A DNA stretch of 64,000 nt from Paenibacillus planticolens (GTDB lineage: Bacteria > Bacillota > Bacilli > Paenibacillales > NBRC-103111): the NCBI RefSeq assembly GCF_013141725.1, contig NZ_WHNZ01000061.1:248001-312000 (forward strand), read 5' to 3'. Positions 25,915 through 35,096 of the stretch are shown piece by piece; the first letter of the stretch is position 1, and every line of letters begins with the position of its first letter. A program made the translations under genes and the position numbers. The notes under the pieces were generated by a model. It worked only from the letters and a program-made list of their open reading frames with translations, searched no databases and was not told the DNA's origin.

Positions 25915-26428
25915 TTCGTCGAAGCAATCCTATGTCTCATCACGCTTCGGACACAACGGACGTTAAGTTCGCGAAAAGCGTCGTGTCTCTCTGCAAAAGG
26001 ACACCAGAGACTTTATTTGCCGATTTCAGGGCGAAATCAGCCCCCAAGTGAGCAAGTAGCAGCAGTGGTGTCCATTACATGTTCGAAGATTCCCTTTTCT
26101 AGCGAATAAGGGCTCCTCTTCCGTCAGTGAGGACAGAGACTGAGCCAACAGCCTTCCAGAGCTTTTCGTCGCTTATCTCAAACAAGGATGCCCCACCCAT
26201 AATGTGGGAACTTCGTTCCCTTATTTCGGCAGAAAGAGGGATTTCGGGCACCCGCGGGGAACTGCAGGGTCTTATTTCACCTCAATGATCTACATATCTG
26301 CTCGGATGGTGAAATAGCACCCCCTAGTTCCCTTTCCCTCTCCTAAATGGCTGTTTCCAGCAAAATAGTGCCCTGTAGTTCCCCTCCCTCTTTAAGCGAG
26401 GCATGGAGCCTCCCCGCATCAGCACAAT
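25915..26428. other. Long intergenic region holding dispersed element copy B
   Basis: 514 bp without a credible gene. The left part (25915-26200) shows nothing recognisable. The right part holds the element at 26205-26385. Confidence 0.6.
26205..26385. repeat. Dispersed intergenic element, copy B
   Basis: Contains a long imperfect inverted repeat, arms 26257-26280 and 26309-26332 (GGGAACT...TATTTCAC against GTGAAATA...AGTTCCC), with a 28-base loop. A further AAAATAGTGCCCTGTAGTTCC follows at about 26362, after AAATGGCTGT. The same words in the same order occur in copy A at 957-1138. It is non-coding and probably a small dispersed repeat family. Confidence 0.65.
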
Positions 26429-27580
26429 CTAGCCAACCTCTGCGTCCTCCGGGTTTAATATGACAGTTCCAACACCGAGAAGAATCAAAGCAAACAAGGT
26501 GAGCACCCCCATGTGCATCCACATCTGGGACAAAGCGTGCCCCGCGGCCATACGCTGTATCGCGTCAATCACCCATTTCTGCGGCACGAAGTTGGCGATT
26601 TTCTGCATCCAGTCCGGCATCAGCGTTATCGGCCAGAAGCAGCCTCCGAGCATGCAGGTTGGAGTCACGATCAGAGAATTGATCATGCCCAAATTCGACG
26701 CATTCTTTACCAGTCCGGCAACCGCGCTGGCAATGCCCATACTGGCCAATAGGAAAAACTCCAGCATGACAAATTGCGAGAAGAACGGAAGTCCATAATC
26801 ATAATGAGCCACATAGCGGGTAACAATCAAGATAACAAGCACTTGCAGCGTTCCTACCAAAAAACTGCCTAGAAAGTTGCCGAGCATAATTTCGATCGAG
26901 CGAACCGGGGCCGTAAAGGTTCTCGCCATCGTCCGCAATCTCCGATCCTCCATAATAACAGAGATGGTGTTGTTGACGACTCCCATCATGAACATCAGCA
27001 TGAACCCAATGACCAGATGCATACTCGGATTCACATATAAATTCAAATCCGTGACACGCGCCTTTACTTGGTGTTTGTTGATCTGGGAAAGGGTCTTTTC
27101 CACGGCTGCTTGAAGCTGGATCTCCTGAAGTCCTTGCTTTCGGTGCACATCCACTGTCTCCTGATAGCCGGAAAGGATACTGTCAAGCGCTATTTTCAGC
27201 GTAACAGCAGCTTCGCTTACACTCAACTGGTACATGTCGACTTGCGGCTCGGCACCCTTGAGCAGCGTCTCGCTGAATCCTTCGGGAATGACGAACGCGC
27301 CTCCGACCTTTTGCTTTGTCACGTCTTCCTTGATGTCGTCTTCAGACGCAGCTTCCTGCAAACTGTAGTCCGGAATCAGCATCAGCTCCTGCACCAAATG
27401 AGCGCCGAGAGGACCGCGATCCATGTTGACATAAGCGATATCAACTTGATGCTTCTCCTGCCCAGCAACACCTATGATCAAGGAAACAAGGCTAGCCGGA
27501 ATGAGCAAATAGATCAGAAAGCCCCTCTTCTGCAAAAGCGTTCGCCGAAGCATATTAAATGCGATATACAAGCTATTCAT
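26429..27580 (-). CDS. ABC-2 type permease (second of pair), LnrN-like
   Basis: 383 aa from ATG 27580. One N-terminal helix (FLIYLLIPASLVSLIIGVAG), a large extracytoplasmic domain to about residue 190, then five helices with GFMLMFMMGVVNNTISVIMEDR and a WPITLMPDWMQ segment. It overlaps the upstream permease gene by eight bases. With that permease and the ATPase it forms a three-component exporter of the kind used for lipophilic antibiotics or drugs. Confidence 0.88.
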   Translation of the reverse strand: MNSLYIAFNMLRRTLLQKRGFLIYLLIPASLVSLIIGVAGQEKHQVDIAYVNMDRGPLGAHLVQELMLIPDYSLQEAASEDDIKEDVTKQKVGGAFVIPEGFSETLLKGAEPQVDMYQLSVSEAAVTLKIALDSILSGYQETVDVHRKQGLQEIQLQAAVEKTLSQINKHQVKARVTDLNLYVNPSMHLVIGFMLMFMMGVVNNTISVIMEDRRLRTMARTFTAPVRSIEIMLGNFLGSFLVGTLQVLVILIVTRYVAHYDYGLPFFSQFVMLEFFLLASMGIASAVAGLVKNASNLGMINSLIVTPTCMLGGCFWPITLMPDWMQKIANFVPQKWVIDAIQRMAAGHALSQMWMHMGVLTLFALILLGVGTVILNPEDAEVG

Positions 27581-28757
27581 GATATCCCGCCTTTCGGTAA
27601 ACGATGAAGGAAACGAGCAGCAAACCACTGCTTATGCATGCCAGAACGAACACGTGATGGCCTAAGACGGAGAGATCGCTGTCCAGCATAATGCGATACA
27701 TACTTTGCATCGCCCAATAATTCAGTGTGAAATTGCCTAATTGACTCAGCAATCCATCTGGAAGAGGAGTAAATCCTCCGCTAAGAAAGGCCATGCCTAG
27801 AACGATCATCTGGAAAACGGTAGAGATCCCTTTGGACGCTTTCACAATCAAGGCTACGAGGACTGCGAGACTCATGGACGCCACGATGACAAAAAAACAA
27901 ACAAGCGCCAGCATCCCGTATGAGGTTCCCCAGTCCACATGATAAAAGAGAACGGTTCCCGCTACGATAATTGCCGCTTGGCAGATCGAAATGAACGCGT
28001 TGCCGAGCACTTTGCCAAGCAAAATCTTATATTCATGCACAGGCATGGCATTAAGCCGGGATAAAGTATGGTTATCTTTCTCGCCTTGAAGTCCCATCGC
28101 TGTGGACAAGCCGGAGTATAGCAAAAACATCACCAGCATCGATGCCGCGTAATACTGCATAGCGGAATATTGGGAATTGGACGCCGTTAAATGGCCTAAC
28201 CTAACATGAGAGGAAGCACCCGATGCCGGGATGGAATCCGCCCCACCCTGTTTTTGCAGCTCAGCCGCCGCCTCCGGACCGGCTGAAATGAAGACAGCCT
28301 GGTTCAGATTCACTTTATCCAGGAAGGAGCGCAGCACCGTTTCAGCGGTCAAATTCTGCTCGTAGTTATTGCCGAGAATCATCTCCCATTCCGCCTCCTT
28401 CCCTTCCAGCACGCGGGCGCTGAAATCGCTCGGGATGATAAGCGCAAACTCGGAATCGCCTGCTCTCAGATGTTTGACCGCCTCATCGCGCGACGGAACG
28501 GCCGTGGCTTGAATGAGATTCCCCAGCTGGGGCGAATGAAGAAACGCATCCACGGCGGATTTCAGAGCACCGGAGTCCGCTGCAACGACGTCCAATTTAA
28601 CGGGCTTTATGTTCCGATCCTCTACTTTGAAAGCGCCTGAAAGCGCGGAACCCAAAATGAAAATGAGCAAGAGAGGCATGGCGAATTGGATGAGCATGAC
28701 GTAACGCATTCGCATCATTCGCACTATTTCATATTTTGCAATCGTCCAAATCTGCAT
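27573..28757 (-). CDS. ABC-2 type permease (first of pair), LnrM-like
   Basis: 394 aa with GGGGGAG before ATG. Same layout as its neighbour: one N-terminal helix, extracytoplasmic domain (about 40-215), then a five-helix block beginning YYAASMLVMFLLYSGLSTAMGLQGEKDN. The conserved cytoplasmic ENxTLxRL-like loop reads EKDNHTLSRLNAMP. Half of the exporter heterodimer; spaced 12 bp from the ATPase gene. Confidence 0.88.
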   Translation of the reverse strand: MQIWTIAKYEIVRMMRMRYVMLIQFAMPLLLIFILGSALSGAFKVEDRNIKPVKLDVVAADSGALKSAVDAFLHSPQLGNLIQATAVPSRDEAVKHLRAGDSEFALIIPSDFSARVLEGKEAEWEMILGNNYEQNLTAETVLRSFLDKVNLNQAVFISAGPEAAAELQKQGGADSIPASGASSHVRLGHLTASNSQYSAMQYYAASMLVMFLLYSGLSTAMGLQGEKDNHTLSRLNAMPVHEYKILLGKVLGNAFISICQAAIIVAGTVLFYHVDWGTSYGMLALVCFFVIVASMSLAVLVALIVKASKGISTVFQMIVLGMAFLSGGFTPLPDGLLSQLGNFTLNYWAMQSMYRIMLDSDLSVLGHHVFVLACISSGLLLVSFIVYRKAGYHE

Positions 28758-28769
28758 CGCGCTCTCCCC

Positions 28770-29705
28770 CTAATCCCGCAAAGTTCTTCCGGTCAATGAC
28801 AGGAATAACGCCTCTAAATCGGGCTCTACCTGTACGAGCGATTGAATTTTGACATCATGTTTGGATAAGATGAACAAAATATCTTGCAAATAAGCTTGCG
28901 AGGAGCCGACTAACAGCTCAAGCGCCTGCTCCTGGACGTTAACCTGCTTAATCTTCGGATGATCCCGCAGCTCCTTAACCGCTTCGTCCGTTAAATTTGC
29001 CACCTGCAGCATAATTTTGTTGTCCTGCGCGACTTTGCCCCGCAGCTCCTCTTGCGTACCGCAGGCGATCAGGCGCCCATGATCCATAATGCCGACACGG
29101 GTAGATAGGGTGGCCACTTCTTCCATGTAGTGCGAAGTGTAAATAATCGTCGAGCCCATGCGATTCAAGGCTTTGACCGACTCCAGGATATGGTTCCTGG
29201 ATTGGGGATCGATTCCTACGGTCGGCTCATCCATAATGATCAATTTGGGATGATGCATGATCGCGCATGCAATATTCAATCTTCTCTTCATTCCGCCCGA
29301 GAAGGCTTTGGGCTTATCGCTGGCCCGATCCGACAAGCCGACAAATTCGAGCGCCTCCTTTACCCGGCTCTGCAGAAGATTGCCTCTCAAGCCGTAAAGT
29401 CTGGCAAAAAACGTAACGTTTTCTCTTGCGCTTAAACTTTCGAAAATGGCAAGCTCTTGCGGAACAAGACCAATGAGGCGTTTCACCTCCAACGTATCCT
29501 TCGCAACGGAAAAACCGTCAACAATCATTTCTCCGCCGTCCATTTTGAGCAGGCCGCTTAGCATTTTGATCGTGGTGCTCTTACCCGCTCCGTTTGGGCC
29601 CAGAAGCCCGAAGATTTCACCTTTCTGAATGGATAAATTCAAGTGATCTACGGAAATTTGATTGCTGTATTTTTTGACAACATTTTTAATTTGAATAAAA
29701 CTCAT
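28770..29705 (-). CDS. ABC transporter ATPase, LnrL-like
   Basis: 311 aa. Walker A GLLGPNGAGKSTTIK, Q-loop VPQELAIFESL, signature FSGGMKRRLNIACAI, Walker B LIIMDEPTVGIDP, H-loop TSHYMEEV, plus the C-terminal domain (about 220-311) usual for drug-export ATPases. The set ATPase, permease, permease plus a DesK-type kinase/NarL-type regulator matches B. subtilis LnrLMN/LnrJK (linearmycin resistance) in gene content and protein size, though here the two halves are divergent. The substrate is not known. Confidence 0.9.
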   Translation of the reverse strand: MSFIQIKNVVKKYSNQISVDHLNLSIQKGEIFGLLGPNGAGKSTTIKMLSGLLKMDGGEMIVDGFSVAKDTLEVKRLIGLVPQELAIFESLSARENVTFFARLYGLRGNLLQSRVKEALEFVGLSDRASDKPKAFSGGMKRRLNIACAIMHHPKLIIMDEPTVGIDPQSRNHILESVKALNRMGSTIIYTSHYMEEVATLSTRVGIMDHGRLIACGTQEELRGKVAQDNKIMLQVANLTDEAVKELRDHPKIKQVNVQEQALELLVGSSQAYLQDILFILSKHDVKIQSLVQVEPDLEALFLSLTGRTLRD

Positions 29706-29782
29706 GAGATCCTCTCCCCTTTGCCAAATGCTTTGACTATACTTATTGTATCCTGGAATCTTCGCCTCAACAGGTAGAATAA

Positions 29783-29808
29783 GTCATTTTACAACGTGAC
29801 AAAAGTCA
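29783..29808. promoter_or_regulatory. Inverted repeats in the kinase/exporter intergenic region
   Basis: GTCA (29783), TGAC (29797) and GTCA (29805) give TGAC-AAAA-GTCA plus a wider GTCA-N10-TGAC. They lie between the divergent exporter and two-component genes; a candidate response-regulator site. Confidence 0.35.
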
Positions 29809-29888
29809 TAAACACGCGGCAAAACATATAAACCTGCTTGTCAATTATGCTATAATTTGGTTATCAGCTTGCGAAGGAAGGGAACCGC

Positions 29889-31019
29889 TTGTCACCTTTA
29901 CTGCCTGTAACCCGCTACGCTCTCATTCTCATTCCAGCAGTTGCTTCTATTTATCTGGAAAACTACGCGTCCGATGGAACGTATGCGTTCTTTATTCTTT
30001 TATTTATTTGGGTCGCAGAGCTGCGTAGAAAGATTTTCAAACAATCCGTATGGATGCTGCTCGTCGAAATCGGATTCGGCGGATGGTTAAGCAGTCAGTA
30101 TGACGGCTTATTATTCATGCTCTTTTCCTCCACACTGCTGACCTATCTATTCACCTTTCACCGTTCTATCCGCTATTCTTTCTTTGGCCTCCAGTTGGTC
30201 CTCCTAAACTTGAGTTTGCACGGCCAACCAAGCAGCTATTACGTGATAGCCAATCTGATGTTATCCGCTCAAGCGCTGCTTTTGCTGCACATGCACCGGA
30301 TCGAACAAAACAAAGTGGACATCGAGCTTCTTTACGATCAGCTCCGGCGGCAGCATTACGAGCTGGATGAAGCCCGCATGCAGCTGTTGGATTATGCCAA
30401 ACAGGTCGAGAATATCGCGCAGCTCAATGAGCGGAACCGCATTTCCCGCGATATTCACGATGATCTCGGGCATCAGTTAATCCGTCTCAAAATGATGATG
30501 GAGGCGGCCCTCCGGATATTGCCGGCGCAGATGAGCAAAGGCATGGAGATGTTAACTTCGGTCCGGGACCAATTAACGGAAAGCATGGAGCTGCTGCGCT
30601 CAACGGTACGCAGGCTGAAGCCGGATGACGATTCGATGCAGACATTTACCCTTGACCGGCTCATCGAAGGATTAACGAAGGAGAATGGCATCTCGATTGA
30701 CGTTGACATTCAGGGAATGCCCTATGTCTTGTATCCCAGTTTGGCCTTTATTTTATATCGCAACGCCCAAGAAGCCATCACGAATGCGATTCGGCACGGC
30801 GGTGCAACCCGCGTACATATTCAGTTAATCTATGAAACCAAGCAAATTACGATGCATGTTGCGAACAACGGGCAGCCCCCTGCGGGTGAAACCGTGAAAG
30901 GACTCGGAATGACAGGCATGGAGGAACGCAGCAAGCTCATAGGCGGGCAGCTTTATGTGGCGTGCGAGGCGCCTTTTTCCGTAACGACGGTTCTGCCGAC
31001 ATTTCGCCAAACCCACTAA
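29889..31019 (+). CDS. Sensor histidine kinase, HisKA_3 (NarX/DesK) class
   Basis: 376 aa from TTG 29889 with AAGGAAGG upstream. About five N-terminal membrane helices (to about residue 140), a short coiled linker, the dimerisation box NRISRDIHDDLGHQLIRLK with phospho-His, then the ATPase domain with RNAQEAITNAIRHG (N box) and GLGMTGMEERSKLIGG. It has no large external sensor domain, the style of intramembrane-sensing kinases that monitor envelope damage. Divergent from the ABC exporter and followed by its response regulator. Confidence 0.92.
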   Translation: MSPLLPVTRYALILIPAVASIYLENYASDGTYAFFILLFIWVAELRRKIFKQSVWMLLVEIGFGGWLSSQYDGLLFMLFSSTLLTYLFTFHRSIRYSFFGLQLVLLNLSLHGQPSSYYVIANLMLSAQALLLLHMHRIEQNKVDIELLYDQLRRQHYELDEARMQLLDYAKQVENIAQLNERNRISRDIHDDLGHQLIRLKMMMEAALRILPAQMSKGMEMLTSVRDQLTESMELLRSTVRRLKPDDDSMQTFTLDRLIEGLTKENGISIDVDIQGMPYVLYPSLAFILYRNAQEAITNAIRHGGATRVHIQLIYETKQITMHVANNGQPPAGETVKGLGMTGMEERSKLIGGQLYVACEAPFSVTTVLPTFRQTH

Positions 31020-31042
31020 TACAGGAAAGGGATGACATCAAC

Positions 31043-31705
31043 ATGATTCATGTCCTCATAACCGATGACGATCCATTCATCCGCGAAAGCTTAAAACTAA
31101 TCATCGGACTTGACGAAAATATCACCGTGGCAGGCACTTGCACCCATGGCGATGAAGCTCTCGCTTTTATCCAAAGCGGCCAAAAGGTCGATGTCGTTCT
31201 CATGGACATTAGAATGCCCATCTGCGACGGCGTCGAGGGGACGCTTAAGATCAAACAAGCGAATCCGGCAATTTCCGTTCTGATTCTGACGACGTTCGAC
31301 GACGATGAATTTATCGTGCAGGCGCTAAGAAACGGAGCCAGCGGTTATCTGCTGAAAAACATATCGCCGGATCGCATCATTCAAGGCATTAAGACTGTTG
31401 AACAGGGCAATCTCCTGATTCACCCCGACATCGCCAAGAAATTGGCAAGCTTCATCAGCCCCAGCCCTGCTCCTAACGCGGCGGCTCCCATTACGCTCAG
31501 AGAATATGGATTAACAGCCAGCGAACAAGCTGTCGTTGAGAAAATTTCAGAAGGGCTGTCGAATAAAGAAATCGCCCAGGAGCTTTTCCTGAGCGAGGGC
31601 ACGGTGAAAAATTATATAACTGAAATTCTCAGCAAACTCAATCTTCGAGATCGGACGCAGATCGCCATTTTTTATTTAAAAAAACAATCAGGCGCACACG
31701 GCTAG
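31043..31705 (+). CDS. NarL/FixJ-type response regulator
   Basis: 220 aa from ATG 31043. Receiver domain with ITDDDPF acidic pair, phospho-Asp in VLMDIRMPICDG, Thr in LILTTFDDDE and Lys in GYLLKN; C-terminal LuxR helix-turn-helix LTASEQAVVEKISEGLSNKEIAQELFLSEGTVKNY. It begins 23 bp after the kinase stop and is the obvious partner; likely controls the divergent exporter. Confidence 0.94.
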   Translation: MIHVLITDDDPFIRESLKLIIGLDENITVAGTCTHGDEALAFIQSGQKVDVVLMDIRMPICDGVEGTLKIKQANPAISVLILTTFDDDEFIVQALRNGASGYLLKNISPDRIIQGIKTVEQGNLLIHPDIAKKLASFISPSPAPNAAAPITLREYGLTASEQAVVEKISEGLSNKEIAQELFLSEGTVKNYITEILSKLNLRDRTQIAIFYLKKQSGAHG

Positions 31706-31709
31706 ACCG

Positions 31710-32561
31710 CTAGTGTCTAACCTTTTCGACCTGGATATCCTCCTTGGAGGAGCTGCCGACAACATAATCCGGCGTATTATTGATGCTGTTAATCTGTGTC
31801 AGCTTGAGTATTGTGCGGTAGTAATGACCGTTTTCTGACAGTAAATAGCTGTACGTATTGGGCTCCGGCAGCGCATCGATGATAATGGGGCTCGTCATAT
31901 AAGGCATCTTGTCGATTTCATAGTATCGGAAGCCCTCGACGTATTCCTTGATCGCTTTCAGCTTGACTGGATCCTTTTCACCGGTAATGGGGACGGCATT
32001 ATAATTCGCATACGATACTTGCGGGGGCTGGTTCCCCCAGACCTTCTTCAATTCATCCTCGCCGACATACAGCTCCTCCGAATATTTCTCCTTCGCTTTG
32101 CGCAGGCCCGCCGTTTTCAGACCCATTCGTTCCACATCCGCTAAACGGTAGTAGGCCTGCTCCGTCGTATTCGTCAGAACCGGATAGGTGGCACCGAGAT
32201 AATCGAAATACTGGACATAGGGATATTGGAACACAATGTCCGTATAGTTCGTCTCGTTCCCCTCCGAAGGTTGAGCGGGATTAACCCGTGGATTGATATA
32301 GATCGTTTTGGTGCTGTCCTGCCAATTGACAATCGCCCCCAAGTAATTTCCCAACTCTTTCACAGGCAAATAACTGCTGTTGTTATAAATCAACGGCGGA
32401 TTCGCCAACTTCACCTGCTGCCCGTTTACAACCACACTGAAATCACTTCTTAAATACGCATCGACACGCTGCAGCACATCTTGCGCATAAACGCCTGCCG
32501 TAAAACAAGTTGTCATTAAAGTGCCCAGTATCGTAATTTTAGTCCATTTTTTCATTTTCAT
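31710..32561 (-). CDS. Secreted protein with copper-amine-oxidase N-terminal (stalk) domain
   Basis: 283 aa from ATG 32561, AGGAG 10 bp upstream. Signal peptide KKWTKITILGTLMTTCFTAGVYA, then a stalk domain (VVVNGQQVKLANPPLIYNNSSYLPVKELGNYLGAIVNWQDSTKTIYI, about 40-95), then about 190 residues of unrecognised sequence. The stalk domain is common in Paenibacillus exported proteins and is not by itself an enzyme. Convergent with the response-regulator gene, only four bases apart. Confidence 0.85.
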   Translation of the reverse strand: MKMKKWTKITILGTLMTTCFTAGVYAQDVLQRVDAYLRSDFSVVVNGQQVKLANPPLIYNNSSYLPVKELGNYLGAIVNWQDSTKTIYINPRVNPAQPSEGNETNYTDIVFQYPYVQYFDYLGATYPVLTNTTEQAYYRLADVERMGLKTAGLRKAKEKYSEELYVGEDELKKVWGNQPPQVSYANYNAVPITGEKDPVKLKAIKEYVEGFRYYEIDKMPYMTSPIIIDALPEPNTYSYLLSENGHYYRTILKLTQINSINNTPDYVVGSSSKEDIQVEKVRH

Positions 32562-32751
32562 AGCTAGATTTCTCCTGTCCATCCTTTTATGATAATTCCA
32601 TAATTCGGCAAACTCCTATTTTTTCCTGCTTTTTTTGACAAAATGAGACCTTCTTCCTACTAAACTTCTACGAAACTTGCAAATCATTGCAGAGCGTACT
32701 AAATTCATTTAAAATAATTGAAAAACGTAAGTGAAAAGAGGCATACCGATT

Positions 32752-33384
32752 ATGAGTTTTACCGGATTTACACAGCATGATTTCGATACCTTTGCCATAG
32801 AAGGCTTGGATGGTCGAATGGAAGCCATTCGCGAGCGCATTCAACCCAAATTTAAAGCGTTAGGAGATTCATTGACACAGGATCTCTCTCTCTTGTCCGG
32901 GACTGAAATGTTCCTTCACATTGCCAAGCATCTGCGCCGCAAAATTAATCCTCCGGTGGACACGTGGATGGCCATCTGCCCGAATAAAAGAGGCTATAAG
33001 CAGGTTCCTCACTTCCAGGTCGGCCTTTTTGACGATCGTGTGTTTATCTGGCTTGCGCTCATCTATGAGCTGCCGAATAAGAGCAACATTGCTACAACTT
33101 ATATGAATCAGATCGAGCGCATCCAGGAAGAGATTCCTTCCGACTTTGTCCTTTCCTTCGATCATATGAAAAAGGATGTCACCCCTCTTGCCGATTTAGA
33201 CCGCAGCGGCTGGAACGACGCATTGCTTCGTTTCCGCGACGTCAAAAAAGCAGAGCTGCTGATCGGCAGAAACCTGCATTACCAAGATCCGCTGCTCAGC
33301 CAGCCTGAGGAATTCGAAAGGTTAATTAAACAAACGTTCGAGAAGCTCATTCCGCTGTATCAACTAGCCGTCGACGCGAAATAA
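32752..33384 (+). CDS. DUF1054 family protein (YktB-like)
   Basis: 210 aa from ATG 32752. Characteristic FTGFTQHDFDTFAIEGLDGRM start, HIAKHLRRKINPPVDTWMA, PHFQVGLFDDRVFIWLALIYE and a KAELLIGR end. Conserved in Bacillales; a structure exists for the family but no function is established. Confidence 0.9.
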   Translation: MSFTGFTQHDFDTFAIEGLDGRMEAIRERIQPKFKALGDSLTQDLSLLSGTEMFLHIAKHLRRKINPPVDTWMAICPNKRGYKQVPHFQVGLFDDRVFIWLALIYELPNKSNIATTYMNQIERIQEEIPSDFVLSFDHMKKDVTPLADLDRSGWNDALLRFRDVKKAELLIGRNLHYQDPLLSQPEEFERLIKQTFEKLIPLYQLAVDAK

Positions 33385-33499
33385 CTCGAAACGTGGAAAT
33401 TTTTATGTAAAACTAAGGTAATTTTAAACTAAAATTAATCCCTCCTGCACAGACTATGTTCTGTAATTCCTATTAATCGGGAAAGGAGGTCGTACACGC

Positions 33500-34189
33500 A
33501 TGAACCAGCCTTATATGAAAAAGCTTCTTGTGAGCACGATAGCTTTCTCTTTCGTTCTGGGAGCAAGCATGCTTCCTGCCCGCTCCGCTTCGGCCAATGC
33601 GCCATCCGGGGACCCGCAGGAAATCGTTTCTCTGCAGCAAACCGATGACAAAGGGCACGGGCATCACAGCCGCAAATGGCCGATTATCGAGGAATCTGCG
33701 ACTGTCATCGGCGTCGACAAAGAAGTGCTGATGAAGTCGCTCAAAAGCGGCAAAAGCATCGTGGAAGCAGCCGCTGACAAAGGGGTAAGCGAAGCCGACT
33801 TAACGGCAAAACTCCAACAGCTTCGTACCGGGAAGATTGAAGTAGCCGTTAAAGACGGCAAGCTGACCGCCGATCAAGGCGAGCATATGAAACAAAAGCT
33901 CGGCGAACATTTAAAGTTCATCCTCAACGAGAAGAACCTGCTCGACAACCACGGCAAAAGCAAGTGGCAACGATTCGGAATGAAACCCGACACGGACAAG
34001 CTTGCCAAAACGCTCGGATTGAGCAAGGATGAATTGCATGCCCAACTCCGTTCCGGCAAATCGCTCGCCGAAATCGCGCAATCCAAGGGCATGTCCAAGG
34101 ACAAGCTTGTTGCGTCCATCAAGGAGCAGTTAACCCCTTCCATTGAGAAATGGGTTGACCACAAGAGAGATACGAAAGCTAAGGAATAG
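33500..34189 (+). CDS. Secreted protein with two repeated helical modules
   Basis: 229 aa; AGGAGG 10 bp before ATG. Signal peptide (KKLLVSTIAFSFVLGASMLPARSASA, cleavage about residue 33). Two copies of one helical module, at about 68-103 (IGVDKEVLMKSLKSGKSIVE...) and about 173-208 (LGLSKDELHAQLRSGKSLAE...), separated by a basic linker with a partial third copy. The module resembles short repeats in exported Bacillales proteins that also occur in spore or sporulation-related proteins; I cannot name a function. Rich in Lys and His. Confidence 0.8.
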   Translation: MNQPYMKKLLVSTIAFSFVLGASMLPARSASANAPSGDPQEIVSLQQTDDKGHGHHSRKWPIIEESATVIGVDKEVLMKSLKSGKSIVEAAADKGVSEADLTAKLQQLRTGKIEVAVKDGKLTADQGEHMKQKLGEHLKFILNEKNLLDNHGKSKWQRFGMKPDTDKLAKTLGLSKDELHAQLRSGKSLAEIAQSKGMSKDKLVASIKEQLTPSIEKWVDHKRDTKAKE

Positions 34190-34201
34190 TTGCACGCAAA
34201 G

Positions 34202-34248
34202 AAGACTGCCCGCTGTCATTGTTGATGGTTTGAGCAGTCTTTTTTTGT
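34202..34248 (+). terminator. Terminator after the repeat-module gene
   Basis: AAGACTGC...GCAGTCTT followed by TTTTTTG. Confidence 0.8.
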
Positions 34249-34268
34249 TGTTGAGGACTTTTCAAAAG

Positions 34269-34349
34269 AATGAGTGATTACTCACTTCACAAATACATAC
34301 AGATAACGTATGATGAGGGATATCAAAAAAAATGAGTGATTACTCACTT
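34269..34349 (+). promoter_or_regulatory. Promoter flanked by twin TetR-type operators
   Basis: Two identical 19-bp sites (AATGAGTGATTACTCACTT) at 34269-34287 and 34331-34349, each with TGAGT/ACTCA arms. Between them lies TTCACA (34286), 17-bp spacer, TATGAT (34309-34314). One operator touches the -35 box, the other lies downstream of the start point. The tetR gene ending this operon is the likely binder. Confidence 0.85.
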
Positions 34350-34367
34350 AGAAAGAGGTGCTCGACC

Positions 34368-35096
34368 ATGGCGATCCACACATCTATCCAAGTCCAGCAT
34401 GTCAACAAGCAATTCGGAGAAAAAGCGGTTCTGCAGGACATAACCTTAGCGGTTCCGAGCGCTCAAATCTTCGGACTTCTAGGTCCCTCCGGCTCTGGCA
34501 AAACGACACTTGTAAGGCTCATTGCAGGGATTGATGCTCCTACTTCCGGCACCGTCGAGGTGCTCGGAGAACGCATGCCGCAATTGGCGATGCTGTCCAA
34601 AATCGGGTATATGGCGCAATCCGACGCTCTGTATGCAGAACTGACGGCACAGGAGAATATGGAGTTCTTTGCTTCTTTGTACGGACTCGCGGGCGCAAAA
34701 CGCAAGCAGCGCATTCAGGATGTTATGGAACTCGTTGATTTAGGACCGCACTTAAAAAAGCAGGTTTCCAACTACTCTGGGGGGATGAAGCGCCGGCTTT
34801 CGCTCGCCATCTCGCTTTTGCATGAGCCATCCATTCTTATTCTCGACGAGCCTACGGTCGGCATTGATCCCGTACTGCGAAAGTCCATCTGGGATGAGCT
34901 CACAACGCTCAGCCGGAAAGGCACCACGATCCTCGTCACCACGCACGTCATGGACGAAGCGGACAAATGCCACCAGCTCGGGATGATTCGCGACGGCAGA
35001 CTTACGGCAGTAGGCACTCCGGAAGAACTGAAACAAGCGACCTCCTCTTCGACGATTGAAGAAGCATTTCTATATTACGGAGGTGTGCGCGCATGA
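34368..35096 (+). CDS. ABC transporter ATPase of a TetR-controlled exporter
   Basis: 242 aa from ATG 34368. Walker A GLLGPSGSGKTTLV, Q-loop MAQSDALYAEL, signature YSGGMKRRLSLAISL, Walker B ILILDEPTVGIDP, H-loop THVMDEAD. Drug-export (ABC-2) type. The stop overlaps the permease start by four bases. The tetR gene behind the permease makes this a self-regulated efflux operon; the inducer is unknown. Confidence 0.92.
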   Translation: MAIHTSIQVQHVNKQFGEKAVLQDITLAVPSAQIFGLLGPSGSGKTTLVRLIAGIDAPTSGTVEVLGERMPQLAMLSKIGYMAQSDALYAELTAQENMEFFASLYGLAGAKRKQRIQDVMELVDLGPHLKKQVSNYSGGMKRRLSLAISLLHEPSILILDEPTVGIDPVLRKSIWDELTTLSRKGTTILVTTHVMDEADKCHQLGMIRDGRLTAVGTPEELKQATSSSTIEEAFLYYGGVRA

